64,000 nt of DNA from JACDBE01 sp963714055 (GCA_963714055.1 OY970227.1:2852001-2916000); one strand, 5' to 3'; shown: positions 52,422 to 60,691, numbered from the stretch's first letter. Numbers and translations are program-made. Notes: generated from the letters alone by a model not told the origin.

Positions 52422-53797
52422 GGCAGCGTGACGATCAGCAGCACCACCTCACCGAAGCCGTCTTCGGACCCCGGTGGTCCGGCATTCATCCCGATGTAGA
52501 TGGTGTCGTCGCCCGAAGCCACCACGTTGTAGGTCCCCCCGAGGCTCAACCCCAGCCCCTGATCGACCAGCGGGTACAGCTCGACCAGGACCTCCTCGGC
52601 GCCGGTGGCGGTGTCGACGGCGACCAACGGGGTTCCCGCCTCGGCGAGCCCGCTGTGGGCGCCGGGCACCGAGAAGAACCTCGTCTCGTCCGCCGACAGC
52701 GCCAGGGAGGTGGTGTAGTGGCGGGCCGGGCCGAGCTCACGCACCGCACCGTCCGGCTCGAGGGCGAAGAACACGGGAGGCTCGTCGGTGACGGCATAGA
52801 TGGTGCCGTCGGCGGCGGGGCGGGTCGCCGCCCGCAGTGTCGTGCCGGGCATGGCGACATCGGTCGGCGTCAGGGTGTTGGTGGCGGGGTCGTAGCGGGC
52901 CAGCGAGGTCTCGTCCCAGGTGACCCAGGCGCCGCCGTCGGCGTCGACGGCGATCGAGCGATAGCCGACGTGCTCCGGGCTCCCGTCGCTGAACACGGTC
53001 TCCCCGGTGACGGCATCGAGGGCGACGAACTCGCCGGTCTTCTGGCCGAAGGGGTCGGCGGCCTCGGCGTACAGCAACCCGCCGGCCGGCCAGGAGGCCA
53101 TCGACGCCGACCCGCGCTCCTCGGCCAGCACCTGCGGCGCCTCGATCTGCCGAGTCTGCGGGTCGATCCGGATCAGGTAGTCGCCGGTGTAGCTACCGCC
53201 GTATTCGAGGCCTCGTCGCGATCCCCAGTAGGTGGAGGTGAAGACGTCGCCGCAGGGCCCGGCCACCATCTGGGCATGGATCTTGCCGTAGCCCCAGTCG
53301 CCCGAAGAGTGGTCGATGAGCGACAAGGCGTCGCCGATCTCGGTGAGCACGCCCGTCGCCGGGTCGTACTCGTAGAGGTACGAGTTCCCATCGGCGCCGC
53401 CGTGGTCGCCGATGGCGGAGAGGAACCGCCCGTCCTCCAGGGCGAAGCCCTGCCCCCACTGCGACCACGGCCGTCCCTCGTAGTCAGGACGGGGGTAGAC
53501 AACCGCCTGCACGCCCACCTGGTCAGGCCCCGGCTCTTGCAGCGTGACCGCCTCTGCGGTGACGTCCTCGGTCCATGGCGTCCCGTCGGTGAGCGGCTCG
53601 CACCCGTCCGCCATCGGGGCGGTGACGCCGGTCGAGTCGTCGGAACCGTCGGTCGTCCCGTCAGGAAGGGTGGTGTCCCCTGCGGGCCCGGGCGAGGAGC
53701 CGGCGGCGCCCCCCGACGGGGACGACCCGCCACCGGCGCTCGGTGAGCAGGCGGCGACGAACAGTGCCGCGACGATGAAACCGGCCCTCCGCCTCAT
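52418..53797 (-). CDS. lipoprotein with beta-propeller-like repeats
   Basis: The product has 459 residues. A short signal with lipobox FVAAC (Cys about 16) precedes a 50-residue Ser/Gly/Asp linker. The rest is repeated beta strands of a propeller (FALEDGRFLSAIGDHGG, YLYEYDPATGVLTEIGD, YLIRIDPQTRQIEAPQ, FVALDAVTGETVFSDG, LARYDPATNTLTPTDVA, FFALEPDGAVRELGPA). The YDPATG-type strand endings mark a WD/quinoprotein-like fold. No enzyme motif is seen. It is translated together with the FG-GAP lipoprotein (ATGA overlap), so the two may act as a surface complex. Confidence 0.75.
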   Translation of the reverse strand: MRRRAGFIVAALFVAACSPSAGGGSSPSGGAAGSSPGPAGDTTLPDGTTDGSDDSTGVTAPMADGCEPLTDGTPWTEDVTAEAVTLQEPGPDQVGVQAVVYPRPDYEGRPWSQWGQGFALEDGRFLSAIGDHGGADGNSYLYEYDPATGVLTEIGDALSLIDHSSGDWGYGKIHAQMVAGPCGDVFTSTYWGSRRGLEYGGSYTGDYLIRIDPQTRQIEAPQVLAEERGSASMASWPAGGLLYAEAADPFGQKTGEFVALDAVTGETVFSDGSPEHVGYRSIAVDADGGAWVTWDETSLARYDPATNTLTPTDVAMPGTTLRAATRPAADGTIYAVTDEPPVFFALEPDGAVRELGPARHYTTSLALSADETRFFSVPGAHSGLAEAGTPLVAVDTATGAEEVLVELYPLVDQGLGLSLGGTYNVVASGDDTIYIGMNAGPPGSEDGFGEVVLLIVTLP

Positions 53798-53911
53798 CCA
53801 TACCCCAAGCGGGAGTCACTTCGTGCCCGGCCGAGGGTACCGGTCGCTCGGCGCTACCGGACGGGAAGATCTGGATGGGCGCCGCGGTTGCCAGATATGC
53901 CTGGCGGGCTG

Positions 53912-53957
53912 TGTCTGATGTGCCCTATCGGGCGATGTCTGATGTGCCCTAGCGGGC
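53912..53957. repeat. 22-bp direct repeat with mini-hairpins upstream of tRNA-Gln
   Basis: TGTCTGATGTGCCCTATCGGGC (split as TGTCTGATGTGCCC + TATC + GGGC) at 53912-53933 recurs at 53936-53957 with TAGC in the loop. Each unit can fold GCCC on GGGC. The tRNA-Gln gene begins 27 bases later. Confidence 0.6.
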
Positions 53958-53966
53958 AACGTCCGG

Positions 53967-53972
53967 TATCCT
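53967..53972 (+). promoter_or_regulatory. -10 box of tRNA-Gln promoter
   Basis: TATCCT ends 11 bases before the tRNA start, a fitting -10. No convincing -35 is seen. Confidence 0.3.
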
Positions 53973-53983
53973 TCCGGTCCCGG

Positions 53984-54055
53984 TCGGGGGTGGTGTAATC
54001 GGTAACACGCCGGGTTCTGGTCCCGTCATTGGGGGTTCGAGTCCTCCCCCCCGAG
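53984..54055 (+). tRNA. tRNA-Gln (anticodon CUG)
   Basis: The sequence folds as a 72-base cloverleaf. The acceptor strand TCGGGGG pairs with CCCCCGA, the anticodon loop is TTCTGGT (CUG, reads CAG), and the T arm GGGGG/CCTCC encloses TTCGAGT. The discriminator is G and CCA is not encoded. In organisms that lack glutaminyl-tRNA synthetase this tRNA is charged with Glu by GltX and amidated by GatCAB, both encoded in this window. Confidence 0.93.
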
Positions 54056-54111
54056 CCCACAGACTCGATTCACGGCTGCCCATGGCATCCGTCGCCGCGC
54101 CCATGCCCGGG

Positions 54112-54138
54112 TTGGTCGCGCGGCCATGCCGCTACAAT
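54112..54138 (+). promoter_or_regulatory. tRNA-Glu promoter
   Basis: TTGGTC (54112-54117) and TACAAT (54133-54138) are 15 bases apart, and the tRNA begins 13 bases after the -10. The spacing is short, but the -10 is good. Confidence 0.4.
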
Positions 54139-54151
54139 CCCGGATCGTCCC

Positions 54152-54224
54152 GGCCCCGTCGTCTAGAGGCCCAGGACGCCGCCCTCTCAAGGCGGTAACG
54201 CCGGTTCAAATCCGGTCGGGGCTA
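54152..54224 (+). tRNA. tRNA-Glu (anticodon CUC)
   Basis: The sequence folds as a 73-base cloverleaf. The acceptor GGCCCCG pairs with CGGGGCT (first pair G-U), the anticodon stem is CCGCC/GGCGG with loop CTCTCAA (CUC, reads GAG), and the T loop is TTCAAAT. CCA is not encoded. A strong hairpin follows five bases later. Confidence 0.95.
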
Positions 54225-54228
54225 CCCA

Positions 54229-54257
54229 CGGAAACCCTTGCCCAGCAAGGGTTTCCG
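54229..54257 (+). terminator. hairpin downstream of tRNA-Glu
   Basis: CGGAAACCCTTGC (54229-54241) pairs perfectly with GCAAGGGTTTCCG (54245-54257) around CCA. There is no U-tract. It probably ends or helps process the tRNA transcript. Confidence 0.55.
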
Positions 54258-54682
54258 CGCGTCTGGGCACCTCGCTCGAATCACGTCGGGGCGCGATGAG
54301 GGCGCGCCCAGTGGCACGCTCACAGTTGCTCACCAGCTTCCCTACCCCGACGAACACGATGGCGGGGCCAGGCTCCACCGCTCCAAGCGGCGGACGCCGG
54401 GCTCCATGGCATGGTGATGGCCCAGGCGCGGCATGCGACCTGCCCATCTCTGGACTTCTTGCGCCCCATTCCCAGGGCGCCACGCAGCCTGCCCCCTTCG
54501 CCCCGGCCCATCAGCAAGGGGGGACCACCCGGTGGGGTGGGTGCACCCCGGCACGCGGGCGATGGAGCGCGCACCAGATCGGGCACTATGCGTGGGTGTC
54601 GGGCCCGGGAGCGCTGTGGCCCACACGGAAAGGCGGAGCACTTCTCCGTAGTGTGTTCCGTGCGGGTAGCTGGAGGTATCGC
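54258..54682. other. 425-bp stretch without a confident gene
   Basis: ORFs on both strands here are not coding-like and overlap each other in antisense. A minus ORF ending inside tRNA-Glu gives the familiar TGFEP peptide of translated tRNA and is an artefact. The stretch ends with a good GGAGG site (54672-54676) for the MFS gene. Confidence 0.5.
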
Positions 54683-56335
54683 GTGACGGATGTGAGTGTG
54701 GCGGTCGATGGTCGGGCGAGTGCGGCGCAGGCCGTACTGGTGACGCTGACGGCTGCGCAGTTTGTGATGATCCTCGACGCGTCGGTGATGAACGTGTCGA
54801 TCGCGACGGTGGCGAGTGACCTGGGCACGACGGTCACGGGGATCCAGACCGCGATCACCCTGTACACGCTGGTGATGGCGGCGTTGATGATCACGGGTGG
54901 GCGGATGGGCGCGATCCTGGGCCGCAAACGTGCCTTCACGATCGGCTGTGTGATCTACGCGTGCGGATCGATGACGACCGCGTTGTCACCCAATCTTGCG
55001 GTGTTGATGTTCGGTTGGTCGTTCCTCGAAGGTGTCGGCGCGGCGTTGGTGATGCCGGCGATCGTGGCGCTGGTGGCGTCGAACTTCGAGAAGGTGGATC
55101 GACCGAAGGCGTACGGGATGGTCGCGGTCGGCGGTGCGATCGCGCTCGCGGTCGGTCCGCTCATCGGTGGCCTGTTCACCACGTACTGGTCGTGGCGCTA
55201 CGTGTTTGTCGGAGAGGTTCTGATCATCGGGGTCGTGCTCCTGCTCAACCGACGCACCGCCGACACGCCGGCCGAGGAAGGCGCCGGTCTCGACCTGGTC
55301 GGCACCTCCCTCTCCGCGCTCGGTATGGGTCTGATCGTCTATGGGATCCTCCGTATGGGGACGTGGGGGTTCGCCGCACCGAAGCCAGGTGCGCCGACGT
55401 GGCTGGGGCTCTCACCAGTGGTCTGGCTCGTGCTCGGTGGTGCGGCGGTGCTGGTCGGATTCCTTGCCTGGGAGCGGCACCGTCGTGAGACGGGCCAGCC
55501 GGCGTTGCTCGACCCGGTGATCCTGCGGGTCCGGCTGTTGCGCAAGGGCTTGATGTCGTTCTTCTTCCAGTATCTGCTGCAAGCAGGTCTGTTCTTCGCC
55601 GTGCCGCTGTACCTCTCGATCGCGCTCGGGCTCTCCGCGATTGAAACCGGAGTGCGGATCCTGCCCCTGTCGATCACCCTCGTGATCGCCGCGATCGGGA
55701 TCCCCAAAGCGTTCCCGCTGGCCTCACCGCGGCGGGTCTGCCAGCTCGGCTTTCTCGCCTTGTTCCTCGGCCTCGTCGTGTTCGTCGCCGCGCTCGAAGC
55801 CGGCGCCGGTCCCGAGATCGTCACCTGGCCGATGCTGCTCGCCGGTCTCGGCATCGGCATGTTGGCGTCACAGCTCGGTGCCGTGACCGTCTCCGCTCTC
55901 CCTGACGAGCAGAGCGGCGAAGTGGGAGGACTGCAGAACACGTTCTCCAACCTCGGGATCTCCATCGGCACCGCGCTCGCCGGTGCGATCCTCATGTCGG
56001 CGCTCACCGCTTCCTTCATCTCCGGCATCCAGAACAACCCTGACGTGCCCGAAGACCTCTCGTCACAGGCGCAGACCGAGCTGACCAGCGGCGTCCCGTT
56101 CATCTCCGACGCCGACCTCGAGGCCGCGCTCGAAGACGCAGGCGTCACTGGAGCCACCGCAGATGCCGTCGTCGACGAAAACGCGCAGGCGCGGATCGAC
56201 GGCCTACGCGCCGCCCTGTCGATACTCGCCGTCCTCGCCGTCGTCGCGCTGCTCTTCAGCGGAAGCCTCCCCACAAACCCCATCGGAGCGCAAGAAGAGG
56301 AAAGCACCGGGACACCCGACACAATTCATGTGTAA
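54683..56335 (+). CDS. MFS drug exporter, DHA2 type
   Basis: The product has 550 residues from GTG 54683, with GGAGG six bases before. About 14 helices are predicted, with LDASVMNVSIATVASDLG in helix 1, GGRMGAILGRKRAF (motif A), GPLIGGLFTTYWSWRYVF and VGGLQNTFSNLGISIG in the C-terminal half. The C-terminal loop before the last helix is long and acidic. It differs from the exporter at 26716 in sequence and codon choice (more GCG/GTG and fewer C-rich codons by eye), fitting its place in a probable island after tRNA-Glu. The substrate is unknown; resistance is a reasonable guess. Confidence 0.85.
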   Translation: MTDVSVAVDGRASAAQAVLVTLTAAQFVMILDASVMNVSIATVASDLGTTVTGIQTAITLYTLVMAALMITGGRMGAILGRKRAFTIGCVIYACGSMTTALSPNLAVLMFGWSFLEGVGAALVMPAIVALVASNFEKVDRPKAYGMVAVGGAIALAVGPLIGGLFTTYWSWRYVFVGEVLIIGVVLLLNRRTADTPAEEGAGLDLVGTSLSALGMGLIVYGILRMGTWGFAAPKPGAPTWLGLSPVVWLVLGGAAVLVGFLAWERHRRETGQPALLDPVILRVRLLRKGLMSFFFQYLLQAGLFFAVPLYLSIALGLSAIETGVRILPLSITLVIAAIGIPKAFPLASPRRVCQLGFLALFLGLVVFVAALEAGAGPEIVTWPMLLAGLGIGMLASQLGAVTVSALPDEQSGEVGGLQNTFSNLGISIGTALAGAILMSALTASFISGIQNNPDVPEDLSSQAQTELTSGVPFISDADLEAALEDAGVTGATADAVVDENAQARIDGLRAALSILAVLAVVALLFSGSLPTNPIGAQEEESTGTPDTIHV

Positions 56336-56817
56336 CTGCGACATCCTCAGCACCGAACCGCCGACCGGTGCCCGATCCCAGGTCGGTTTGCCGTCGGTGT
56401 CGGCCGCACCCAGCTGACCCATACGGTCCGGGCTGTAGCCGACCGGTCGCGACCTGCAGCCACGACCGTCCAGATCCAGTGACGCGATCATGCTGACCTC
56501 GGACGAGACGGGTGTGGCGCGGCGTCGGCCGAAGAACATGGTTTGGGTCCCCGGCGCGACTTCTTGATGGGTCTGAGGATTTCTCCCTGGAGGAGCGGGC
56601 GGTCCATACCGCCGATGTCGACGGTTCCTTGGATGGACGAGCATCCGGTGACTGCGGCTGGTGCGCGAACGCCTCAACCGCATCGAGGCCTGCTCACCGC
56701 TGAACAGGCCGAGCCGGTTGCACCTGTTGTGATCGGCGAGCCTGGTTCATGAGCCTGGCGCAGACCACGACCACGCTCGCCGAGGCTGGGCGTCGGGCAT
56801 TGGCCTGCGCCTGCCGA
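56336..56817. other. 480-bp low-coding stretch
   Basis: No ORF is convincing. A minus-strand frame (about 56330-56540) reads somewhat protein-like (MFFGRRRATPVSSE, GYSPDRMGQLGAADTDGKP) but has no recognisable family and runs into the MFS gene end antisense. It may be a gene remnant within the island. Confidence 0.4.
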
Positions 56818-57177
56818 TCACATGCCAGTCGCCGGGTGACTTCGCGTCTCCGCGCCGGTGCGCGATTTCTGGTCTTCCGCCCGGTGCGCGAGGTACCGCA
56901 TCACCAGCACGACCACGACGGTGGTGAGCACGCCGGACAGGAGCACCTCGTCGCGTGACAACCCGTCGATGTTCGGCTGCAGCTCCTCGGCGGTAGCCCA
57001 GCCGAACAACACCTCGCTCGTGATCAACCCGACACCGAAGCACGCGACGGTCGTGATCGTGGTCGTCAGCAGCCGGTATGCCACGTCCTTGCCCACGACC
57101 AACCCGGCGATCACGCCAAAGCCGAGCGACATGGCACCGAGCACAGCCAGTCCCTGAAGTCCCAGGTCCCATTGCAT
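56818..57177 (-). CDS. small membrane protein of unknown function
   Basis: The product has 119 residues from ATG 57177 behind an excellent AAGGAGG site. Three predicted helices (LGLQGLAVLGAMSLGFGVIAGLVVG, LLTTTITTVACFGVGLITSEVLFGW and VLLSGVLTTVVVVLVMRYLA) are followed by a charged tail (HRAEDQKSRTGAETR). I recognise no family. It sits in the probable island between the MFS exporter and the integrase fragment; it reads away from the fragment. Confidence 0.65.
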   Translation of the reverse strand: MQWDLGLQGLAVLGAMSLGFGVIAGLVVGKDVAYRLLTTTITTVACFGVGLITSEVLFGWATAEELQPNIDGLSRDEVLLSGVLTTVVVVLVMRYLAHRAEDQKSRTGAETRSHPATGM

Positions 57178-57399
57178 GACAGTGCCTCCTTCTGAGGTCT
57201 CATTCCCAGTGTCGGTCGGCGCCCTTGTCTGGCAAGAGGCGAAGTGCCCGATCCGCCTGGAGAGTCTTTCGACCCACCCACTGATCGGCTCGGTGCGCCT
57301 GGAGGACCCGACCGAGCCCAGCACCGCCGACCCCACCGTCGAGGGCGAGCTGGCCCGCTACGTCTCTCAAATGAGCGTTCTCTCCTCCTGTCTCGTGAC

Positions 57400-57580
57400 G
57401 GAATGGAGCCGTGGCCCAGGCGGGGTCCGGATCGCCTTGAGAGCTGACCGTCGGCGATGAGCCACGCGGCGTGGGTGTTCCTCAGGTCGTGGATGCGGCA
57501 CGGGGACCAACGGATTCGATGACGGCCGTGCGCCAGACCCGTCCGAAGGATCCTCGTAGCAGGAAGGCACCTTGCTCACG
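57400..57580 (-). pseudogene. decayed C-terminal fragment of a tyrosine recombinase (integrase)
   Basis: Read on the minus strand, GAFLLRGSFGRVWRTAVIE (about 57578-57520) is followed after a frame change by IHDLRNTHAAWLIADGQ (box II His-x-x-Arg) and RLGHGSI. These are the conserved C-terminal blocks of phage-type integrases. The segment between the last two blocks (ALKAIRT) is in a third frame. The catalytic Tyr block and the whole N-terminal half are not found. It is a dead fragment marking past integration, fitting the tRNA-Glu gene 3.2 kb away. Confidence 0.7.
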
Positions 57581-58109
57581 CATCGGCCGACGGCCACCGG
57601 GGTTGACCGGATGACCGGTCAGATCGCCTCAACGACGGCTCCGTATCGCTCCTGGGCGGCCTGGGCTTCTCGGGGCGCACTGGGGGCGCGACAGGAACGA
57701 AACGAGGGAAGAAGACGCGAAGTGTCGGAAGACGTGGTGAGGTTCGCGGTCAGCTGGAAACCGTGGTGAGGCAAGGGATATCGCTGGAATCTCTTGCATC
57801 GCACCGGAGACCCTTTCATCCCACATCTTGCGACTTCACGGAGACTCGATGAACGAGATCGAGCCGTTCTCTTCCACCACCGCCATGGCGATGTCCCGCA
57901 GGTCGGCAGCGGCCGGTCGTCGGGTGGAGTCGGCAGCGTCGAGGTGGACGACATCGACAGCCGACTACCCCGATCCAGCCATGCCTAATCGACGAGATCG
58001 CGGGACGGCCAGCCCAGGTGCCCGATCCACCTCGCCACCGGGCGAACGGGTGTCAGGGGCGACCGGCGGCCGGGGTACCATCGACGTCGTCGCCTTGGAG
58101 ATCCCGTCC
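57581..58109. other. 530-bp stretch without a confident gene
   Basis: A minus-strand open stretch ending at about 57838 reads coding-like (VDVVHLDAADSTRRPAAADL, then VVEENGSISFIESP) but has no start codon before an upstream stop, so it may be a gene tail. Another minus frame ends in AAQERYGAVVEAI near 57619. Both may be remnants of the island. The sigma factor starts at 58110. Confidence 0.4.
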
Positions 58110-59114
58110 ATGACCGTCACCGAACATGAATCGGCGGCCGCACCTGTAGCGGAACGGCTCGAGGAGCACCGCACCGAGCTCACCGGGTACTGCTATCGCA
58201 TGCTCGGGTCGGCGTTCGAGGCGGAGGACGCCGTCCAGACGACGTTCATCCAGGCGTGGCGGGGCTACGACCGGTTCGAGGGTCGGTCGACGCTGCGGAC
58301 CTGGCTGTACCGGATCGCCACCAACGTCTGCTTCGACATGTTGCGGGGCAGGGAGCGGCGGTTCCGGCCGATGGACTTGGGCCCGGCGTCCTCACACGAG
58401 ACTGCCCTCGACCCGGGTCGGCCCGAGGCGACATGGATAACCCCGATCCCTGACGGGCGGGTGTTTGCCCTCGACGGTGACCCTGCCGAGCTCGCCGTCG
58501 CCCGCGACTCGGTCCGGCTCGCCTTCATCACCGCCCTACAGCACCTTCCGCCACGGCAGCGGGCCGTGCTCATCCTGCGCGAGGTGCTGCGGTGGAAGGC
58601 CAGTGAGGTCGCCGAGCTCCTCGACAGCACCGTGGCCTCGGTCAACAGCGCCCTCCAGCGGGCGCGGGCCACACTCGCTGCCGAGGGGGTCGCCGACTCC
58701 GAGGTGGTCGCCCCGCTCGATCCCGACCAGCGGCATCTGCTCGACCGCTATGTCGCCGCCTTCGAGGCCTACGACATCGACGGGCTGCTCCAGCTGATCC
58801 ACGAGGATGCCACCCAGTCGATGCCACCCTACGAGCTGTGGCTCCAAGGCCAGGACGACATCATCGGCTGGCTGCTCGGTACCGGGGCCGGGTGCCGCAA
58901 CTCCCGGCTGGTGCCCATCGTTGCCAACGGTTCGCCTGCTTTCGGGCAGTACAAGCCCGACCCGGCCGGAGGCCACGGCCCGTGGGCGTTGGTCGTCCTC
59001 GGAATCGACCAGGGGAAGATCACAGAGCTCGCCTACTTCCTGGACACCAGCCGCCTGTTCCCACTGTTCGGCCTGCCGCCCCGGCTCGACGCTGAGCCGG
59101 CACCGGCCAACTGA
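58110..59114 (+). CDS. ECF-type RNA polymerase sigma factor with SnoaL-like C-terminal domain
   Basis: The product has 334 residues from ATG 58110. Region 2 covers about 17-85 (YCYRMLGSAFEAEDAVQTTF, TLRTWLYRIATNVCFDMLRG) and region 4 about 135-190 (LQHLPPRQRAVLILREVL, ASEVAELLDSTVASVNSALQ). A SnoaL-like domain follows at about 205-325 (LDRYVAAFEAYDIDGLLQLI, YELWLQGQDDIIGWL). This is the SigG/SigX5-type layout in which the C-terminal domain, rather than a separate anti-sigma factor, is thought to modulate activity. No anti-sigma gene is adjacent. A 52-residue zinc-ribbon gene and a PPOX gene follow. Confidence 0.88.
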   Translation: MTVTEHESAAAPVAERLEEHRTELTGYCYRMLGSAFEAEDAVQTTFIQAWRGYDRFEGRSTLRTWLYRIATNVCFDMLRGRERRFRPMDLGPASSHETALDPGRPEATWITPIPDGRVFALDGDPAELAVARDSVRLAFITALQHLPPRQRAVLILREVLRWKASEVAELLDSTVASVNSALQRARATLAAEGVADSEVVAPLDPDQRHLLDRYVAAFEAYDIDGLLQLIHEDATQSMPPYELWLQGQDDIIGWLLGTGAGCRNSRLVPIVANGSPAFGQYKPDPAGGHGPWALVVLGIDQGKITELAYFLDTSRLFPLFGLPPRLDAEPAPAN

Positions 59115-59117
59115 CCG

Positions 59118-59276
59118 GTGGGTGACGCCGCCTGCCATCTCGACTCGGTGTGCCTGTCGTGCGGGCGGTTCGTCGAGGGGGTCGACCCTGGCGGGCGCTG
59201 CCCGCACTGCGACGATCCGACCGACGGGAGTCTCCGAGCGGGACCCGACGTCGACCCCATGGAGGAGCGACCGTGA
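59118..59276 (+). CDS. 52-residue zinc-ribbon protein
   Basis: GTG 59118 starts three bases after the sigma factor stop, and the stop overlaps the next start (GTGA at 59273). The product has Cys-6, then CLSCG (Cys-12/15) and CPHC (Cys-28/31) separated by a Gly/Pro turn, followed by an acidic tail. The four CxxC Cys form a typical zinc ribbon. The tight packing between two genes and the motif make it a likely real gene. The function is unknown, perhaps linked to the sigma factor. Confidence 0.6.
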   Translation: MGDAACHLDSVCLSCGRFVEGVDPGGRCPHCDDPTDGSLRAGPDVDPMEERP

Positions 59277-59695
59277 ACGTCATCGACACCTCGACCGACT
59301 TCGGGCTCAGGGTGAGCGGCGAGCTGGAGACCGAGCAGATCGTGTGGCTCACCACGGTTCGGTCGGACGGGACGCCCCAGCCGAGCCCGGTGTGGTTCCT
59401 CTGGACCGGCGGTGACGTGCTCGTCCTCAGCCAGCCGGGCAAGCCCAAGCTGCGTAACGTCGCCGCGAACCCACGGGTGGCGCTCAACTTCAACTCCGAC
59501 CACGGCGGGCACCGGGTGACCACCCTCAGCGGCATCGCTCGCCTCGAGGACGCCGCCCCCACCGAAGCGGAACTGGCCGCCTATACCGCCAAATACCGCG
59601 AGGCCATCGAGGCGTTGGGTTACACGGCCGATCAGTTTCTCTCGGCCTACTCGGTTCCCTTCCGGGTCACCCCGGACAAGCTACGCGGCTTCTGA
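59273..59695 (+). CDS. PPOX-class F420-dependent oxidoreductase-like protein
   Basis: The product has 140 residues from GTG 59273. It has the split-barrel flavin/F420-binding fold: IVWLTTVRSDGTPQPSPVWFLW (about 23-44), LVLSQPGKPKLRNVAANPRVAL (about 50-71) and GIARLEDAAPTEAEL. This matches the TIGR03667-type subgroup, which uses F420 or FMN to reduce unknown substrates. It is co-transcribed with the sigma factor and zinc-ribbon genes, so it may be part of that regulon. Confidence 0.82.
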   Translation: MNVIDTSTDFGLRVSGELETEQIVWLTTVRSDGTPQPSPVWFLWTGGDVLVLSQPGKPKLRNVAANPRVALNFNSDHGGHRVTTLSGIARLEDAAPTEAELAAYTAKYREAIEALGYTADQFLSAYSVPFRVTPDKLRGF

Positions 59696-59701
59696 TCCCG
59701 G

Positions 59702-60691
59702 CTACGTGAGCTTGATGCCGAGGGAGCCGGCGGTCTCCGGCCCGACGACGCCGTCTGCGGTGAGGTCGTTTTGTCGCTGGTGGTCGACGACACCGTCCTT
59801 GGTGAGCGTCCCGTAGATCCCGTCGATCGGTCCCGGGTCGCTGCCCGCCTGTTTCACCGACCGCTGGATCCGCCGAACCACGGGCCCGGTCATCCGCGGT
59901 CGTGCCACGAAGAAGATGGGCGTTCGCTTCTGCTTGCCGGGTGCCTGCTCGTGGTCCTCCTGCGGGTCGATGTCGGCCGGTGGCGTCGTGTCGTCCTCCC
60001 GGTCGGGGTCGTCGGTGCCGCCGGCGGGGACGCTCGCCGAGAAGGCGATCCGCGCCGTGTCCAGCAGGTACTCGCGCCACACCGTCGGAGTGCTGATGCT
60101 CCCGGCGATCTCCAGGCGTTTCAGGGCCGTGGCGACCGCCGCCGAGGTGCGGCTCCCGAAGTCGCCGTCGATCACCACGGGGAGGTCGTGCACGTGGTGG
60201 AGCGTCGCCTGCAGGAAGAGGACACGCGATTTCGACCCGGTGCTGAACCCGGGGCTGATGCTGGTGTCGATGTGGTAGTGGTCCTCGTGGTCGGCGTTGT
60301 AGAGGTAGTGCAGGGTGTGGACGAAATGCCGGTTGAGGATGGCACCGACACCGCAGTACAGCCGGGGGTCCCGGTTGAAGTCGATGGCGTAGAACTGGAC
60401 CTCACGACGCTGGTCGGTGGCGTGCCAAACGATCCCGTCGAGGTCGAATGCCTGACCCTGGCCGTGCATACCGGGCTTGTTCACCAATGCTCCGGCGCTG
60501 ATGACCACGTCTGCCTCCCCCAGCTTGGAGTGGGTCCACATCTCCTCGAAGCAGGCGTCCAGGGTGCGCTTGAAGGCGGCGGTCGACCGGAAGGAAGCCG
60601 GTCGGCCCTCGGTACGCAACGGTCGAGCCTGGTCCCTTCCGTAGTGGCTGGCCGCGCCGGCGACCTCGGTCCAGGACACGGTGTCCACCAT
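59702..60691 (-). CDS. M15/extensin-like protein with peptidoglycan-binding domains
   Basis: The product has 329 residues from ATG 60691. The N-terminal domain shows GMHGQGQAFDLDG (His-76, Asp-83) and DHYHIDTS (His-140), matching the zinc ligands of the extensin-like/DD-peptidase (M15) fold. It is followed by a peptidoglycan-binding type 1 repeat (VVIDGDFGSRTSAAVATALK, about 172-191), an acidic linker and a second repeat (PIDGIYGTLTKDGVVDHQ, about 293). There is no signal peptide, which is odd for a wall enzyme; non-classical export or a phage-type role is possible. Confidence 0.72.
   Translation of the reverse strand: MVDTVSWTEVAGAASHYGRDQARPLRTEGRPASFRSTAAFKRTLDACFEEMWTHSKLGEADVVISAGALVNKPGMHGQGQAFDLDGIVWHATDQRREVQFYAIDFNRDPRLYCGVGAILNRHFVHTLHYLYNADHEDHYHIDTSISPGFSTGSKSRVLFLQATLHHVHDLPVVIDGDFGSRTSAAVATALKRLEIAGSISTPTVWREYLLDTARIAFSASVPAGGTDDPDREDDTTPPADIDPQEDHEQAPGKQKRTPIFFVARPRMTGPVVRRIQRSVKQAGSDPGPIDGIYGTLTKDGVVDHQRQNDLTADGVVGPETAGSLGIKLT

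Noticed and set aside
54187..54483. Minus-strand ORF running into tRNA-Glu
   Set aside because: Its end (TGFEP) is the well-known peptide of a translated tRNA T-arm and the rest is unrelated to any family.
57176..57460. Plus-strand ORF of 94 codons beginning near the small membrane gene
   Set aside because: It is antisense to the integrase fragment and starts on the reverse complement of another gene's ribosome binding site; no coding features.
54224..57600. attL/attR direct repeat of the tRNA-Glu 3' end
   Set aside because: No second copy of the tRNA T-arm/acceptor sequence was found by eye around the integrase fragment, so borders are not claimed.
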